A stretch of 64,000 bases of DNA from Pectobacterium sp. CFBP8739 (GCF_013449375.1 NZ_JACDRR010000011.1:62001-126000); one strand, 5' to 3'. Positions 31,634 through 40,279 are shown, counted from the stretch's first letter. Notes: generated by a model from the sequence alone, not told the origin. A program made the numbers and translations.

Positions 31634-32377
31634 ATGATATTGCAAGGGAAAAATGTATTAATCACTGGAACCCGTCGGGGCGTTGGGCGTGCAATGTTAG
31701 ATGTTTTTGCTGCTAACGGCGCTAACATCTATGCTCATGCTCGCAAAGAGGATCCTGAATGGTTAACTGAATTACAGCGCGTTGCAGACCAATATCAAGT
31801 TGATATTTGGCCAATATGCTTTGACATGACTGATTTTTCTGCCATGAAACTGGCACTTAAACGCGTTATGAGTGATAAACGGCCGATTGATGCAGTTATT
31901 AACAATGCAGGCATTATTGTTAATACATTGTTTCAGATGACAAGTGAGGAGGTGTTACGTAGGCAGTTCGAGGTGAATTTTTTCTCGGTTTATTTATTCA
32001 CTCAATATATTACCAAGTTGATGTCACGACAGAAAAAGGGAAGTATTATTAACATAGTGTCGGTCGTCGCCAGTGATGGTAATCCTGGTAAATCGGCGTA
32101 TGGCGCGTCCAAAGCGGCTGTTATTGCGATGACAAAATCGATTGCTGCGGAATTGGGCGAAATAGGAATAAGGGCAAACTGTATTGCTCCGGGCATTATT
32201 GAAACAGAAATGCTTGATACGTTGCCCCCACATATTCTAGAGTCTACCCGTAATGCGACACACCTTAGACGAATCGGTAAGCCTAATGAAGTGGCAGAAC
32301 TTGCCGTTTTTCTTGCATCTGACGCCGCGAACTACATTACTGGCCAGGTTATTCGTATTGATGGTGGAGTGAATTAA
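31634..32377 (+). CDS. Short-chain dehydrogenase, FabG-like 3-oxoacyl reductase
   Basis: A 247-residue SDR with the NAD(P) motif TGTRRGVGRAM, NNAG, a catalytic Ser in NIVSVVAS, YGASK for the Tyr/Lys pair, and the C-terminal ANYITGQVIRIDGG, all typical of FabG-like reductases. With an ACP next door, the simplest role is reduction of a 3-oxoacyl-ACP to 3-hydroxyacyl-ACP. The ATG at 31634 follows GGAG by 8 bases; a GTG three codons earlier overlaps that Shine-Dalgarno. An alternative role, reducing a keto sugar, cannot be excluded. Confidence 0.88.
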   Translation: MILQGKNVLITGTRRGVGRAMLDVFAANGANIYAHARKEDPEWLTELQRVADQYQVDIWPICFDMTDFSAMKLALKRVMSDKRPIDAVINNAGIIVNTLFQMTSEEVLRRQFEVNFFSVYLFTQYITKLMSRQKKGSIINIVSVVASDGNPGKSAYGASKAAVIAMTKSIAAELGEIGIRANCIAPGIIETEMLDTLPPHILESTRNATHLRRIGKPNEVAELAVFLASDAANYITGQVIRIDGGVN

Positions 32378-32405
32378 ACCTTGACTCGTCAGTTAATAGA
32401 TTATT

Positions 32406-33833
32406 ATGGTAGCCATCTCCATGTTTCTTAATCTGTCACAGCATGACACTTTAGCGATAGCCGCTGTTAACGAAGATGGGCGTGAGCTCCGTTATGGTGA
32501 ATTATTGGACCTTGCGCAGCAACTGGCGAACTGTCTTCCTGCGAGGTCGCTAGTATTTTCTTTTTGCGAAAATACTATGGGTTCTCTGATTGGCTATGTG
32601 AGTTTTTTGACGCATGATATCGTCCCCTTAATGCTAGATAAAGATCTCGATCCTGCACTGTGTGACCAACTTATCACGACCTATCGCCCAGGTTATCTGT
32701 GGCGGCCATTCGGCGTGCATGGACCATGTCATGATGCGCTTTTTACCGTTGGTAATTACGAATTGGTGCCGACGGGGCTGGAACATTACCCGTTGCATCC
32801 AGACCTCGCTCTGCTTGTGTCGACGTCTGGTTCAACGGGCAGTCCACGTCTTGTTCGCCAAAGTTATCGCAATATTTTGAGCAACGCATGCAGCATTGCT
32901 GAGTATCTTGGTATCAGCAGCCAAGAGCGACCAGTTCTTAATTTGCCAATGAATTACGTTTATGGCATGTCGATAATTAATAGCCATTTGCTGAAAGGGG
33001 CAACATTGCTATTGACGACGCGTAGCATCATGCAGAGAGAATTCTGGTCTTTTATTAAAGAGTATGAAGCCAGTTCACTCGCTGGCGTTCCCTATACCTA
33101 TGAAATGCTGAAAAAGTTGCGTTTCATGACAATGAAACTTCCTGCATTGAAAACGTTAACGCAGGCTGGTGGAAAATTATTGCCTGAGTTGCATGGTGAA
33201 TTTGCTCGTTATGCCCAAGATACTGGCCGGGATTTTATCGTTATGTATGGGGCAGCGGAAGCTACGTCCCGCATGGGATATTTGCCTCCTGATAAAGCGT
33301 TAGAGAAGTGCGGTAGTATGGGGATCCCCATTCCTGGTGGACGTTTTGACATCATTGATGAGAACGGTGACTCAGTCGAACGCGATAACTATGTAGGCGA
33401 ACTGGTTTACTATGGTGATAACGTAGCCCTAGGCTATGCTGAATGCGGTGCAGACCTGCAACAGGGCGATGAACACGGCGGACGCCTAAATACTGGCGAT
33501 ATGGTCAAACGAGATAAAGACGGCTATTACTATGTTGTTGGTCGTAAGAAACGCTTTCTGAAGATTTTTGGTAATCGCGTTGGGCTTGATGAAGTGGAAC
33601 TCATGATTCGTGGCGCTTTCCCTACATTGGACTGTGCGTGCGGCGGCACTGACGATCGACTTTATATCTTTATTACTGACGACGCTTTCTCTGAACAGAT
33701 AAAGCAGTTTATTGCTCTGAAAACGCAGTTGAATCACACTGCCTTCCGAGTGAAAGTATTACCGTTGTTACCCCAAAACAATGTGGGGAAGATCTTGTAC
33801 GCCAAATTGGAAGCTTACTATGATCCCCTATGA
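32406..33833 (+). CDS. AMP-dependent acyl ligase (ANL superfamily)
   Basis: A 475-residue adenylate-forming enzyme. Motifs in order: A3-type STSGSTGSPRLVRQ (about 138-151), MYGAAEATSRMGYLPP (A5), LNTGDMVKRDKDGYYYVVGR (A7), KRFLKIFGNRVGLDEVE (A8) and a final VGKILYAKLEAYY with the A10 Lys. It activates a carboxylic acid, presumably for loading onto the nearby ACP or CoA. Two ATGs (32406, 32421) are possible starts; neither has a strong Shine-Dalgarno. The end overlaps the next gene by 14 bases. Confidence 0.88.
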   Translation: MVAISMFLNLSQHDTLAIAAVNEDGRELRYGELLDLAQQLANCLPARSLVFSFCENTMGSLIGYVSFLTHDIVPLMLDKDLDPALCDQLITTYRPGYLWRPFGVHGPCHDALFTVGNYELVPTGLEHYPLHPDLALLVSTSGSTGSPRLVRQSYRNILSNACSIAEYLGISSQERPVLNLPMNYVYGMSIINSHLLKGATLLLTTRSIMQREFWSFIKEYEASSLAGVPYTYEMLKKLRFMTMKLPALKTLTQAGGKLLPELHGEFARYAQDTGRDFIVMYGAAEATSRMGYLPPDKALEKCGSMGIPIPGGRFDIIDENGDSVERDNYVGELVYYGDNVALGYAECGADLQQGDEHGGRLNTGDMVKRDKDGYYYVVGRKKRFLKIFGNRVGLDEVELMIRGAFPTLDCACGGTDDRLYIFITDDAFSEQIKQFIALKTQLNHTAFRVKVLPLLPQNNVGKILYAKLEAYYDPL

Positions 33834-34896
33834 TGACATTTTGAAACTGCAGCCTTACTCACTCGCCCAGACTGACAAAAATTCGTTAATGTTTCAGCGT
33901 CTTGTAGGACTCACTCAGCATCACTATGCTCACTGTGAGTCTTATCAACGCATTTTGGATGCACAGGAAATTGTTATTGAGTCTATTCAGACCATATCAG
34001 AAATCCCTTTTCTGCCAGTTTCATTATTCAAAGAACGAGATTTGTTGAGTATTGCTGCGGATCAGGTGGTAAAAACCATGACCTCTTCTGGTACTACTGG
34101 GCAAGCAGTGTCCAAAATCTATCTGGATAAAATTACGGCAACCAATCAACAAAAAACGTTGGTGCGAATAGTGAACGATTTCACTGGTCCGTCACGCATG
34201 CCGCTGTTAATCATCGATTCTTCAGCTCTGATGAAGAATCGAACCATGTTTTCAGCTCGGGGAGCGGGTATTCTAGGGTTTTCAATATTTGGTGCAGATA
34301 AAGCTTATGCGCTGGATGAAAATATGGAGTTGGACCTTCCAGTAATTCGTGCGTTTTTGGATAAGCATCAAGGGCGTAGAATCTTGTTGTTTGGCTTTAC
34401 TTTCATGATTTGGCAACACTTCTATAAACAATTATGTGCCACAGGTGTGAAGTTAGATCTATCTAATGCACTACTGATTCATGGCGGTGGCTGGAAAAAA
34501 CTTCAGTCTGAAGCGGTGTCGCAAACTGAGTTTGTGCAAGCGTTACATCACGTCTGTGGTTTGCCATATGTCTATGATTACTATGGCATGGTGGAGCAAA
34601 CTGGATGTGTCTACATGCAGTGTTCTGAAGGCCATATGCACGCTAGTGTATTCTCTGATGTCATTATCCGCGATCACCGTGATTTCTCTGTGTGTCAGCC
34701 TGGGACCTCAGGCATTATCCAGGTACTTTCCTTAATACCTGAGTCCTATCCTGGTCATTCGCTTCTTACCGAAGATCAAGGTGTTATCCTTGGCGAGGAT
34801 GACTGCCCTTGTGGCCGTTTAGGTAAATATTTTAAGGTACTGGGCCGGTTAAAAAGTGCCGAGTTGAGGGGATGCAGTGACACTTATGCCGCATAA
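33820..34896 (+). CDS. LuxE-like acyl-protein synthetase / acyl transferase
   Basis: A 358-residue protein of the LuxE family, which activates a fatty acid with ATP and passes it, via a Cys near the C-terminus, to the LuxC reductase. Visible features are TMTSSGTTGQAVSK (adenylate-binding-like, about 87-100), VYDYYGMVEQTGCVYMQC, a CPCGR metal- or fold-related pair, and RGCSDT close to the C-terminus, where the acyl-carrying Cys of LuxE is expected. The ATG at 33820 (MIPYDDILKLQPYSL) overlaps the ligase gene by 14 bases. It partners the LuxC-like gene that follows. Confidence 0.85.
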   Translation: MIPYDDILKLQPYSLAQTDKNSLMFQRLVGLTQHHYAHCESYQRILDAQEIVIESIQTISEIPFLPVSLFKERDLLSIAADQVVKTMTSSGTTGQAVSKIYLDKITATNQQKTLVRIVNDFTGPSRMPLLIIDSSALMKNRTMFSARGAGILGFSIFGADKAYALDENMELDLPVIRAFLDKHQGRRILLFGFTFMIWQHFYKQLCATGVKLDLSNALLIHGGGWKKLQSEAVSQTEFVQALHHVCGLPYVYDYYGMVEQTGCVYMQCSEGHMHASVFSDVIIRDHRDFSVCQPGTSGIIQVLSLIPESYPGHSLLTEDQGVILGEDDCPCGRLGKYFKVLGRLKSAELRGCSDTYAA

Positions 34897-36088
34897 TTTT
34901 GACTGTATTTCCTTTTTGGTCGGAAATAAATCTTTGATGCAGGGAATGGTTAATCAGCGGGCTCTTAAACCGTTCGATGAAAATGTTGTTACATTTCTGG
35001 ACCATTTTTCGAAGCGTTTGTTTCGCAATCCTCTGGCTAAAGCCTGGCCGGATGTCATCAGCTTGGCTTTCTGGTGCCGTAAAAATTCTGTCTTACAAAT
35101 GAAGAAGACCTATCCCGATCTGTCGGGACGAATGGGACGTGGATTGGCTTTTCACATTGCGCCATCCAATGTGGCGGTGAATTTTGCCTATTCGCTGATT
35201 GCTGGATTACTAAGCGGTAATACCAATATTGTCAGGGTTCCATCGCGGGATTTTCCGCAGGTGTCTCTGATTTGTGATGAGTTGAATGCTACGCTGTATG
35301 AGCAGAGCATTATTTCTCCCTATATCTGTCTAGTACGTTATGGTCGTGAAAAGGCAGTTAACGACATGCTGTCGGCATGGTGTCAGACCCGTTTAATCTG
35401 GGGAGGAGATGAGACGATCGCAACTATTCGCCAGTCTCCGCTACAGCCTCGTTGTATGGATCTAGCTTTTGCCAACCGCTATTCCTTTGCCTTAATCGAT
35501 GCCTGTGGCTATTTGTCAATTCAGGACAAGCAAGCTATTGCTGAACGTTTCTATAATGATACGTTTTTGACCGATCAAAATGCTTGTACTTCACCTAAGT
35601 TAGTCATATGGCTGGGCAAACAAGAAGAAACAGCAGAGGCACGTACTCAATTTTGGAGCGAGTTAGACACATTTTCTCAGAAAAGGTATGAGCTAGAAGC
35701 TGTGGTTGCCGTGCGGAAGTTTACACAATTCTGTATGCTCAGTACCTCGGTAGACTGTGTAAAAAAAGCGTCTGATTCTCAAAATCTAGTGTTCCGGGTT
35801 CTTTTGAATAAACTAGATGGAGACACAATGACGCATACTGGATCTGGAGGATATTTCCTGGAGTATCTGGCTTGTGAAATTGATGAAATTTATCCTGTTT
35901 GCAACAACACTCGCTGCCAAACGCTTTCTATATTAGGCGTCGATATTAAGAAAATTAAAGCGTTTCTGACAGAATACCGACCAGAAGGTGTAGATCGTGT
36001 TGTTCCTATAGGGAAGACTATGGATTTTGGGCTTCAATGGGATGGTTATGATCTTATTTATATGCTGACTCGATGTGTAGTTATATAA
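34877..36088 (+). CDS. LuxC-like acyl-CoA/acyl-protein reductase
   Basis: A 403-residue member of the LuxC family, which reduces an activated acyl group to an aldehyde with NADPH through a Cys thioester. The catalytic-type Cys is at about residue 236 in DQNACTSPKLV; FHIAPSNVAVNFAYSLIAGL and GNTNIVRVPSRDFPQ match the aldehyde-dehydrogenase-like cofactor domain. The GTG at 34877 follows GAGGGG by 5 bases and overlaps luxE; an ATG at 34886 is the alternative. No luciferase genes are present, so the aldehyde must serve biosynthesis. The actual substrate is unknown. Confidence 0.85.
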   Translation: MTLMPHNFDCISFLVGNKSLMQGMVNQRALKPFDENVVTFLDHFSKRLFRNPLAKAWPDVISLAFWCRKNSVLQMKKTYPDLSGRMGRGLAFHIAPSNVAVNFAYSLIAGLLSGNTNIVRVPSRDFPQVSLICDELNATLYEQSIISPYICLVRYGREKAVNDMLSAWCQTRLIWGGDETIATIRQSPLQPRCMDLAFANRYSFALIDACGYLSIQDKQAIAERFYNDTFLTDQNACTSPKLVIWLGKQEETAEARTQFWSELDTFSQKRYELEAVVAVRKFTQFCMLSTSVDCVKKASDSQNLVFRVLLNKLDGDTMTHTGSGGYFLEYLACEIDEIYPVCNNTRCQTLSILGVDIKKIKAFLTEYRPEGVDRVVPIGKTMDFGLQWDGYDLIYMLTRCVVI

Positions 36089-36164
36089 ATTACTGGTAAC
36101 AATATAATTATACGCGATAAATAGCTGAGACATAAATGCATCCTCTTTGAAAAGAGGTTCTGTT

Positions 36165-36371
36165 ATGCTATGTCTTATTTGTGATAGTAATATGATTTTT
36201 TTCTTCAAAAAATTTTATTTGAAGAATTTTGAAAATGCTGAGTATTTTAAATATTCTGGATGTCAGTTGGTTTTTTCTAAAACGCATTTTGAAATGACAT
36301 CTAAAAAATGGGAAGAGCTAAATGAAAACATTCATAGCAGCTATTTAGTGTTCACATTGTCTGAGATATAA
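36165..36371 (+). pseudogene. Remnant of a SAM-dependent methyltransferase (N-terminal part only)
   Basis: A short frame of about 68 codons resembling the N-terminal zinc-binding region of methyltransferases found in glycan islands: CLIC, then SGCQLVFSKTHFEM and KWEELNENIHSSY. One Cys of the second pair appears to be Tyr (KYSGC). The frame stops where the SAM-binding domain should begin, and only 83 bases separate it from the next gene, so the catalytic domain is missing. An upstream ATG at 36147 is in frame. The rest of the 366-base gap is AT-rich, with a 7-base inverted repeat (GGCTTTG/CAAAGCC). The family call is from memory and moderate. Confidence 0.5.
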
Positions 36372-36454
36372 GGAAAAGGCTTTGCTGACCTCGAAAATGA
36401 TTCATCCAACAAAGCCGAGTTTAAATTATAGTTATATAATGGAAGGTTTTATTT

Positions 36455-37297
36455 ATGAGAGTCGCTTTAGTTGGAAATTGTCAACTCGAAATTATTGGTG
36501 AATTGCTGAAAGGCAATAGAAATATAAGTGGTCATGAATATAGCTATATTTTTAATACACCAATTTATAAATTAAAAGAAAGTACTGATGTTATAAATTT
36601 TTACCATGAACTAGAGTCTTGCGATGTTATTTTTATGCAGTATCACTCGGAACGATGGGGGAGTTTTTCTACCTCCGCACTGGAAAGATACTTTGATATA
36701 AAAATACTTCCGACTATGGAGTCTCGAGTCTCCAGCCCACAATTAGCCTACATTGATAAAGACCTGCCTGACCTGATGGTTTATGTAGACTATCGATTTC
36801 TACATTTGTATCTCTCTGGTTTTAATTATCAGGATGCCATCACTCAATACCATAATGTTAGTTTGTCCCAAGATAAAAAATATGCTGTACTGATTGAGGA
36901 TGCCGATAAATATAAGAGATTGTATAAATCAGGGAAACTGGTTTTTGATTACTCTGATTACTATTTATCTTCTTTATATCAGGATCAAGACTGTTTTTCA
37001 ACAATTAGCCATCCGAATAATAAACATTTAAGTTTATTGTTTGAGTCAATACATCTTAATACATTTGGTGCTCATGAAGCATTTAACCTTAATGGCCAAG
37101 AGCTGCTGAATAATTACAGAGCGCCTAGACTTGGTAGCGGTGATGAAAGTTATTATATGATGAGAGATTCTGGATTGTCGCTTGCCTGCAAAATAAATTA
37201 TTCATTCTTTGATAAGTATAGCCGAACTGATTTGACTAAAGCATTGCTTATTTCAAATTACTATAATCTTCTTAACGATGAATATATGAATTTTTAA
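36455..37297 (+). CDS. WcbI-family polysaccharide biosynthesis protein (putative acyltransferase)
   Basis: A 280-residue soluble protein. It begins MRVALVGNCQLEIIGELL and has FMQYHSERWGSFSTS and, later, STISHPNNKHLSLL. The GNCQ start and the late HPN motif are the marks of the WcbI domain, a CoA-binding fold in capsule and glycan clusters. It may acylate a glycan or sugar intermediate here. The gene is AT-rich, like the second giant glycosyltransferase. It is convergent with the GT2-TPR gene across 69 bases. Confidence 0.7.
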   Translation: MRVALVGNCQLEIIGELLKGNRNISGHEYSYIFNTPIYKLKESTDVINFYHELESCDVIFMQYHSERWGSFSTSALERYFDIKILPTMESRVSSPQLAYIDKDLPDLMVYVDYRFLHLYLSGFNYQDAITQYHNVSLSQDKKYAVLIEDADKYKRLYKSGKLVFDYSDYYLSSLYQDQDCFSTISHPNNKHLSLLFESIHLNTFGAHEAFNLNGQELLNNYRAPRLGSGDESYYMMRDSGLSLACKINYSFFDKYSRTDLTKALLISNYYNLLNDEYMNF

Positions 37298-37366
37298 ATA
37301 CCACCTCATTCTAATGGAATATCATTCTTAGTAATGTAGAGATATTCCATTATCTTTTATAAAAAA

Positions 37367-38425
37367 TCACGATTTAATCCTCATTATTCCTTCAAGTGCT
37401 GGTTTATAATCTCCACATCGTTGATAATAATCAAGAGCTTCAGGTTTCATGCCAAAGCATTCAAGTATAACAGCTATGTTATAATTGGCTTTATATGTAC
37501 CCACCCCTTTTTTTCTTCCTGGCCCCATTTTGGTGCATAACTGAAATGCATCGATAGCATTCTGAAAATCAGCATTATTCATGAGTATTAATGCTTTTAA
37601 AAACATGAAGTCGGTGGAGTAGCAGAGATCTTCATATTGTAAAATGTCTAATGCTTTTTCATATTGTGTGGTATTAATTAAACAATAACCGTAACATTCA
37701 ATTAGGACTTTATTGTAATCCTGAAGCATACCTTTTTGTAGATGTAGTGATGTTTCAAAACTTTGTGCCGCCCGCTCATAATCCTTCCCCAGATAATAAC
37801 TTTTTCCTAATTGATAATGCAGATAAGCATCATCACTTTTTTTATCGATGGCATGTTGGAGTAATGTAATATTGCGAGTGATCTTATTTTTGCTTTCTAT
37901 AATTTCTTTTGTGTAACCATTATGTATGAACGATAGTGGGGTATCAAAACGTCCTTCTGGTACTTCTCCTGTATTTTTTTTACAAATTTGTTCGTGGATA
38001 ATACCCAAAAACTCATAATACTTTTTGTTGAATATTCGGCTTATGCGCTCTTGAATTAGATCTATTTCTCCCGAATTTTCATCATTAGTAATACTGGCGA
38101 TCTCTACTGTTCCGACCTGTGTCGGGTGCTCGTTGATGAGATTCAAAAGTAATGTTGCATCAAATTGATTGATTACTTCATCAGCATCAATAACTAACAC
38201 CCAATCATATTTGGCAAATTGCAGTGAGTAATTTCGTGCGGCAGAAAAATCTGATATCCATTCAAAGTCATAAACTTTATCAGTAAATTTTTTGGCAATA
38301 TCTTTGGAGTCATCGGTTGAGCCAGTGTCAACGACAACAATGTCATCAAAATATTTTTCTATTGCTTTCAGTGAGTTGCCTAAGTGCAAAGCTTCGTTTT
38401 TCACGATCATGCAGACTGATATCAT
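37367..38425 (-). CDS. GT2 glycosyltransferase with C-terminal TPR repeats
   Basis: A 352-residue protein. The N-terminal GT2 domain (1 to about 180) has MISVCMIVKNEALHLGNSLK, VVDTGSTDDS and the VIDADEVI DxD motif. The C-terminal part (about 190-340) has tetratricopeptide-like repeats (YLHYQLGKSYYLGKDYERAA and similar). This SunS-like combination is common in protein O- or S-glycosyltransferases, the TPR part gripping the acceptor. It is the only island gene on the minus strand and lies beside the second flagellin, so it may transfer the first sugar to flagellin (inference). Confidence 0.82.
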   Translation of the reverse strand: MISVCMIVKNEALHLGNSLKAIEKYFDDIVVVDTGSTDDSKDIAKKFTDKVYDFEWISDFSAARNYSLQFAKYDWVLVIDADEVINQFDATLLLNLINEHPTQVGTVEIASITNDENSGEIDLIQERISRIFNKKYYEFLGIIHEQICKKNTGEVPEGRFDTPLSFIHNGYTKEIIESKNKITRNITLLQHAIDKKSDDAYLHYQLGKSYYLGKDYERAAQSFETSLHLQKGMLQDYNKVLIECYGYCLINTTQYEKALDILQYEDLCYSTDFMFLKALILMNNADFQNAIDAFQLCTKMGPGRKKGVGTYKANYNIAVILECFGMKPEALDYYQRCGDYKPALEGIMRIKS

Positions 38426-38824
38426 TGTGTGCCATATTTTTTAATTCGTGGACATTGCAAAATGATATATCAAAATCTTGATTGCATCAATCCGAGATTT
38501 CTATTGTACCACTTATCATGAAAATTAATAATATAGAAAATGATTAATAGTGCCACGCGCTATTTTAAATATGGGGAATACAGTATTTTTATTTGTGATT
38601 TATTTTCTTTCCCAGCATAACCGTATCCGGAATTTTTTATATCTCAATTTTATCAATTATGCTTCACATATGTTACTATTATCTTGCTATCATTAAATAT
38701 TTTTCTCTATGAAGAAAATGATATTCATTTATAATGATATTTTGTATTCTGTCTTAAGTAAAATTTATGGCCTAGATTGGGCGTTTTTTCATTTTCGATT
38801 TGTCAAATAATAAAAAGGTATATC
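38426..38824. other. AT-rich 399-base gap between the GT2-TPR gene and the second flagellin
   Basis: Strongly AT-rich DNA that must hold the divergent promoters of both neighbours. I searched for a TAAA-N15-CGATAA type sigma-28 box towards the flagellin and found none convincing. No RNA gene or repeat is evident. Confidence 0.5.
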
Positions 38825-40279
38825 ATGACCTCGATTAATACCAATATGCTATCTCTGACAGTACAAAACAAAAGTTCTCATTCGGCATCAGCACTTTCTC
38901 AAAGTATTGAGCGTCTTTCTTCCGGATTACGAGTCAATAGTGCTAAGGATGATGCAGCTGGGCAGGCGATTGCTAACCGGATGCTGGCGAATTTAAATGC
39001 CAATGATGTTGTGGCACGCGGCGTGAATGACGGTGTCAGTCTGATGCAGATTGCAGAAGGGGGATTGGGTGAGGTCAATAACCTTGTACAGCGAGCAAGA
39101 GAATTAGCCGTTCAGGCGGCAAATGAAACGCTGTCTAGCATCGATCGAGCGAGCCTGAATGGGGAATTTCAGCAGGTGCGTGCGGAAATTGATCGTATTG
39201 CATTTTCAACTACGGCATTTGGAAAATATCCGTTAGCGCCCTCAACACAGCGTGAATTACCTATTAATTTAGGGAGTACGCCGCCGCTGGCGGAAAAATT
39301 TCCAGTAAGCGGCGCAAGCCGTTCTTTTCCCTCTGGCATTGTTTCATTAGCCTATATCCCTGTGGGTGCTAAAAATTTAACAATTACTATTGATTCATTG
39401 GGTGCGGATGATGATATTCAGATATTTAGTCGAGATGGAAAACATTTAGTTGGAACGCCATTAATCGGAGCTGATGCGGATATTGTCTGGCAACAAAATG
39501 GAATAACCGATGCTGCATCGGCTAAACTGCGTGTACTAACGGAAGATAATGCTTTTTTATCCTCCGCAAATTACTCTGACAGTGACCTTGCGCAAGGCGG
39601 AGTAAGTTTTAATTTGAATGGCAGCGCCACTGCTTCTTATAATGGTATGACTATTACTTACAGTGGTGATGGCGATCGCTATGAAGATGACAGCAACGGG
39701 AAGTTTAACGATGGTGTCAATGGTGCTGAACGTAATGAACGCATCCATATCGATGAAACGACAGAAGATTTGATTGTTATGGTTATTGGAAAAGGATCAT
39801 TTACGGGGGTTGCTACCTGGGATGTGTTGCCTAACCCAACACAGTTACCACCTCCGCCTCTGCCCCCTGTCAGTACGCCGACCGATATTGTAGTTAGTGC
39901 TAATTATGGCGAAGGTGTGGAAGCAGTGACGATTAATCCGACACCTTCTGATAGTGAATCTCTGGGGTTGAAAAATACAGCGTTAGACCCTTTTGAGGAG
40001 GCGCGTAAAGCCATTGATTCATTTGATCATGCACTAGAAAAAATAAATGGCTATCGCAGTGAGTATGGGAGCCAAATCAATCGCTTTGAGTCTATTCGCG
40101 CTAGTATGTCTGACGTTTCTATTGCTACAAGTAATGCACGTTCACGCATTTTGGATGCGGATTATGCTCAGGAAGTGTCTCTGATGACAAAACAGCAAAT
40201 TCTCCAGCAAGCATCTTCATCAATGTTAGTACAAGCGAACCAAGTCCCTCAGACGATGTTGATGTTGCTACAACGATAA
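38825..40279 (+). CDS. Second flagellin with a large non-canonical central domain
   Basis: A 484-residue flagellin paralogue. The N-terminal D0/D1 ([60 protein letters not shown]) and C-terminal D1/D0 (RILDADYAQEVSLMTKQQIL ... VPQTMLMLLQR) are intact, so it should polymerise. Between about 140 and 370 lies a beta-rich insert unlike normal D2/D3: IPVGAKNLTITIDSLGADDD, YNGMTITYSGDGDRYEDDSN and LIVMVIGKGSFTGVATWDV, then a Pro-rich linker (QLPPPPLPPVSTP). It lacks an HExxH motif, so it is not a flagellinolysin. The acidic Asp/Gly/Asn stretch could bind calcium. The ATG at 38825 follows AAAAAGG. No sigma-28 box was recognised. Confidence 0.88.
   Translation: MTSINTNMLSLTVQNKSSHSASALSQSIERLSSGLRVNSAKDDAAGQAIANRMLANLNANDVVARGVNDGVSLMQIAEGGLGEVNNLVQRARELAVQAANETLSSIDRASLNGEFQQVRAEIDRIAFSTTAFGKYPLAPSTQRELPINLGSTPPLAEKFPVSGASRSFPSGIVSLAYIPVGAKNLTITIDSLGADDDIQIFSRDGKHLVGTPLIGADADIVWQQNGITDAASAKLRVLTEDNAFLSSANYSDSDLAQGGVSFNLNGSATASYNGMTITYSGDGDRYEDDSNGKFNDGVNGAERNERIHIDETTEDLIVMVIGKGSFTGVATWDVLPNPTQLPPPPLPPVSTPTDIVVSANYGEGVEAVTINPTPSDSESLGLKNTALDPFEEARKAIDSFDHALEKINGYRSEYGSQINRFESIRASMSDVSIATSNARSRILDADYAQEVSLMTKQQILQQASSSMLVQANQVPQTMLMLLQR

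Noticed and set aside
33820-36088. LuxE/LuxC pair as part of a bioluminescence operon
   Set aside because: No luxA, luxB or luxD homologue nearby; context is amino-sugar and ACP genes.
38825-40279. Second flagellin as a flagellinolysin-type protease
   Set aside because: No HExxH zinc motif in the central domain.
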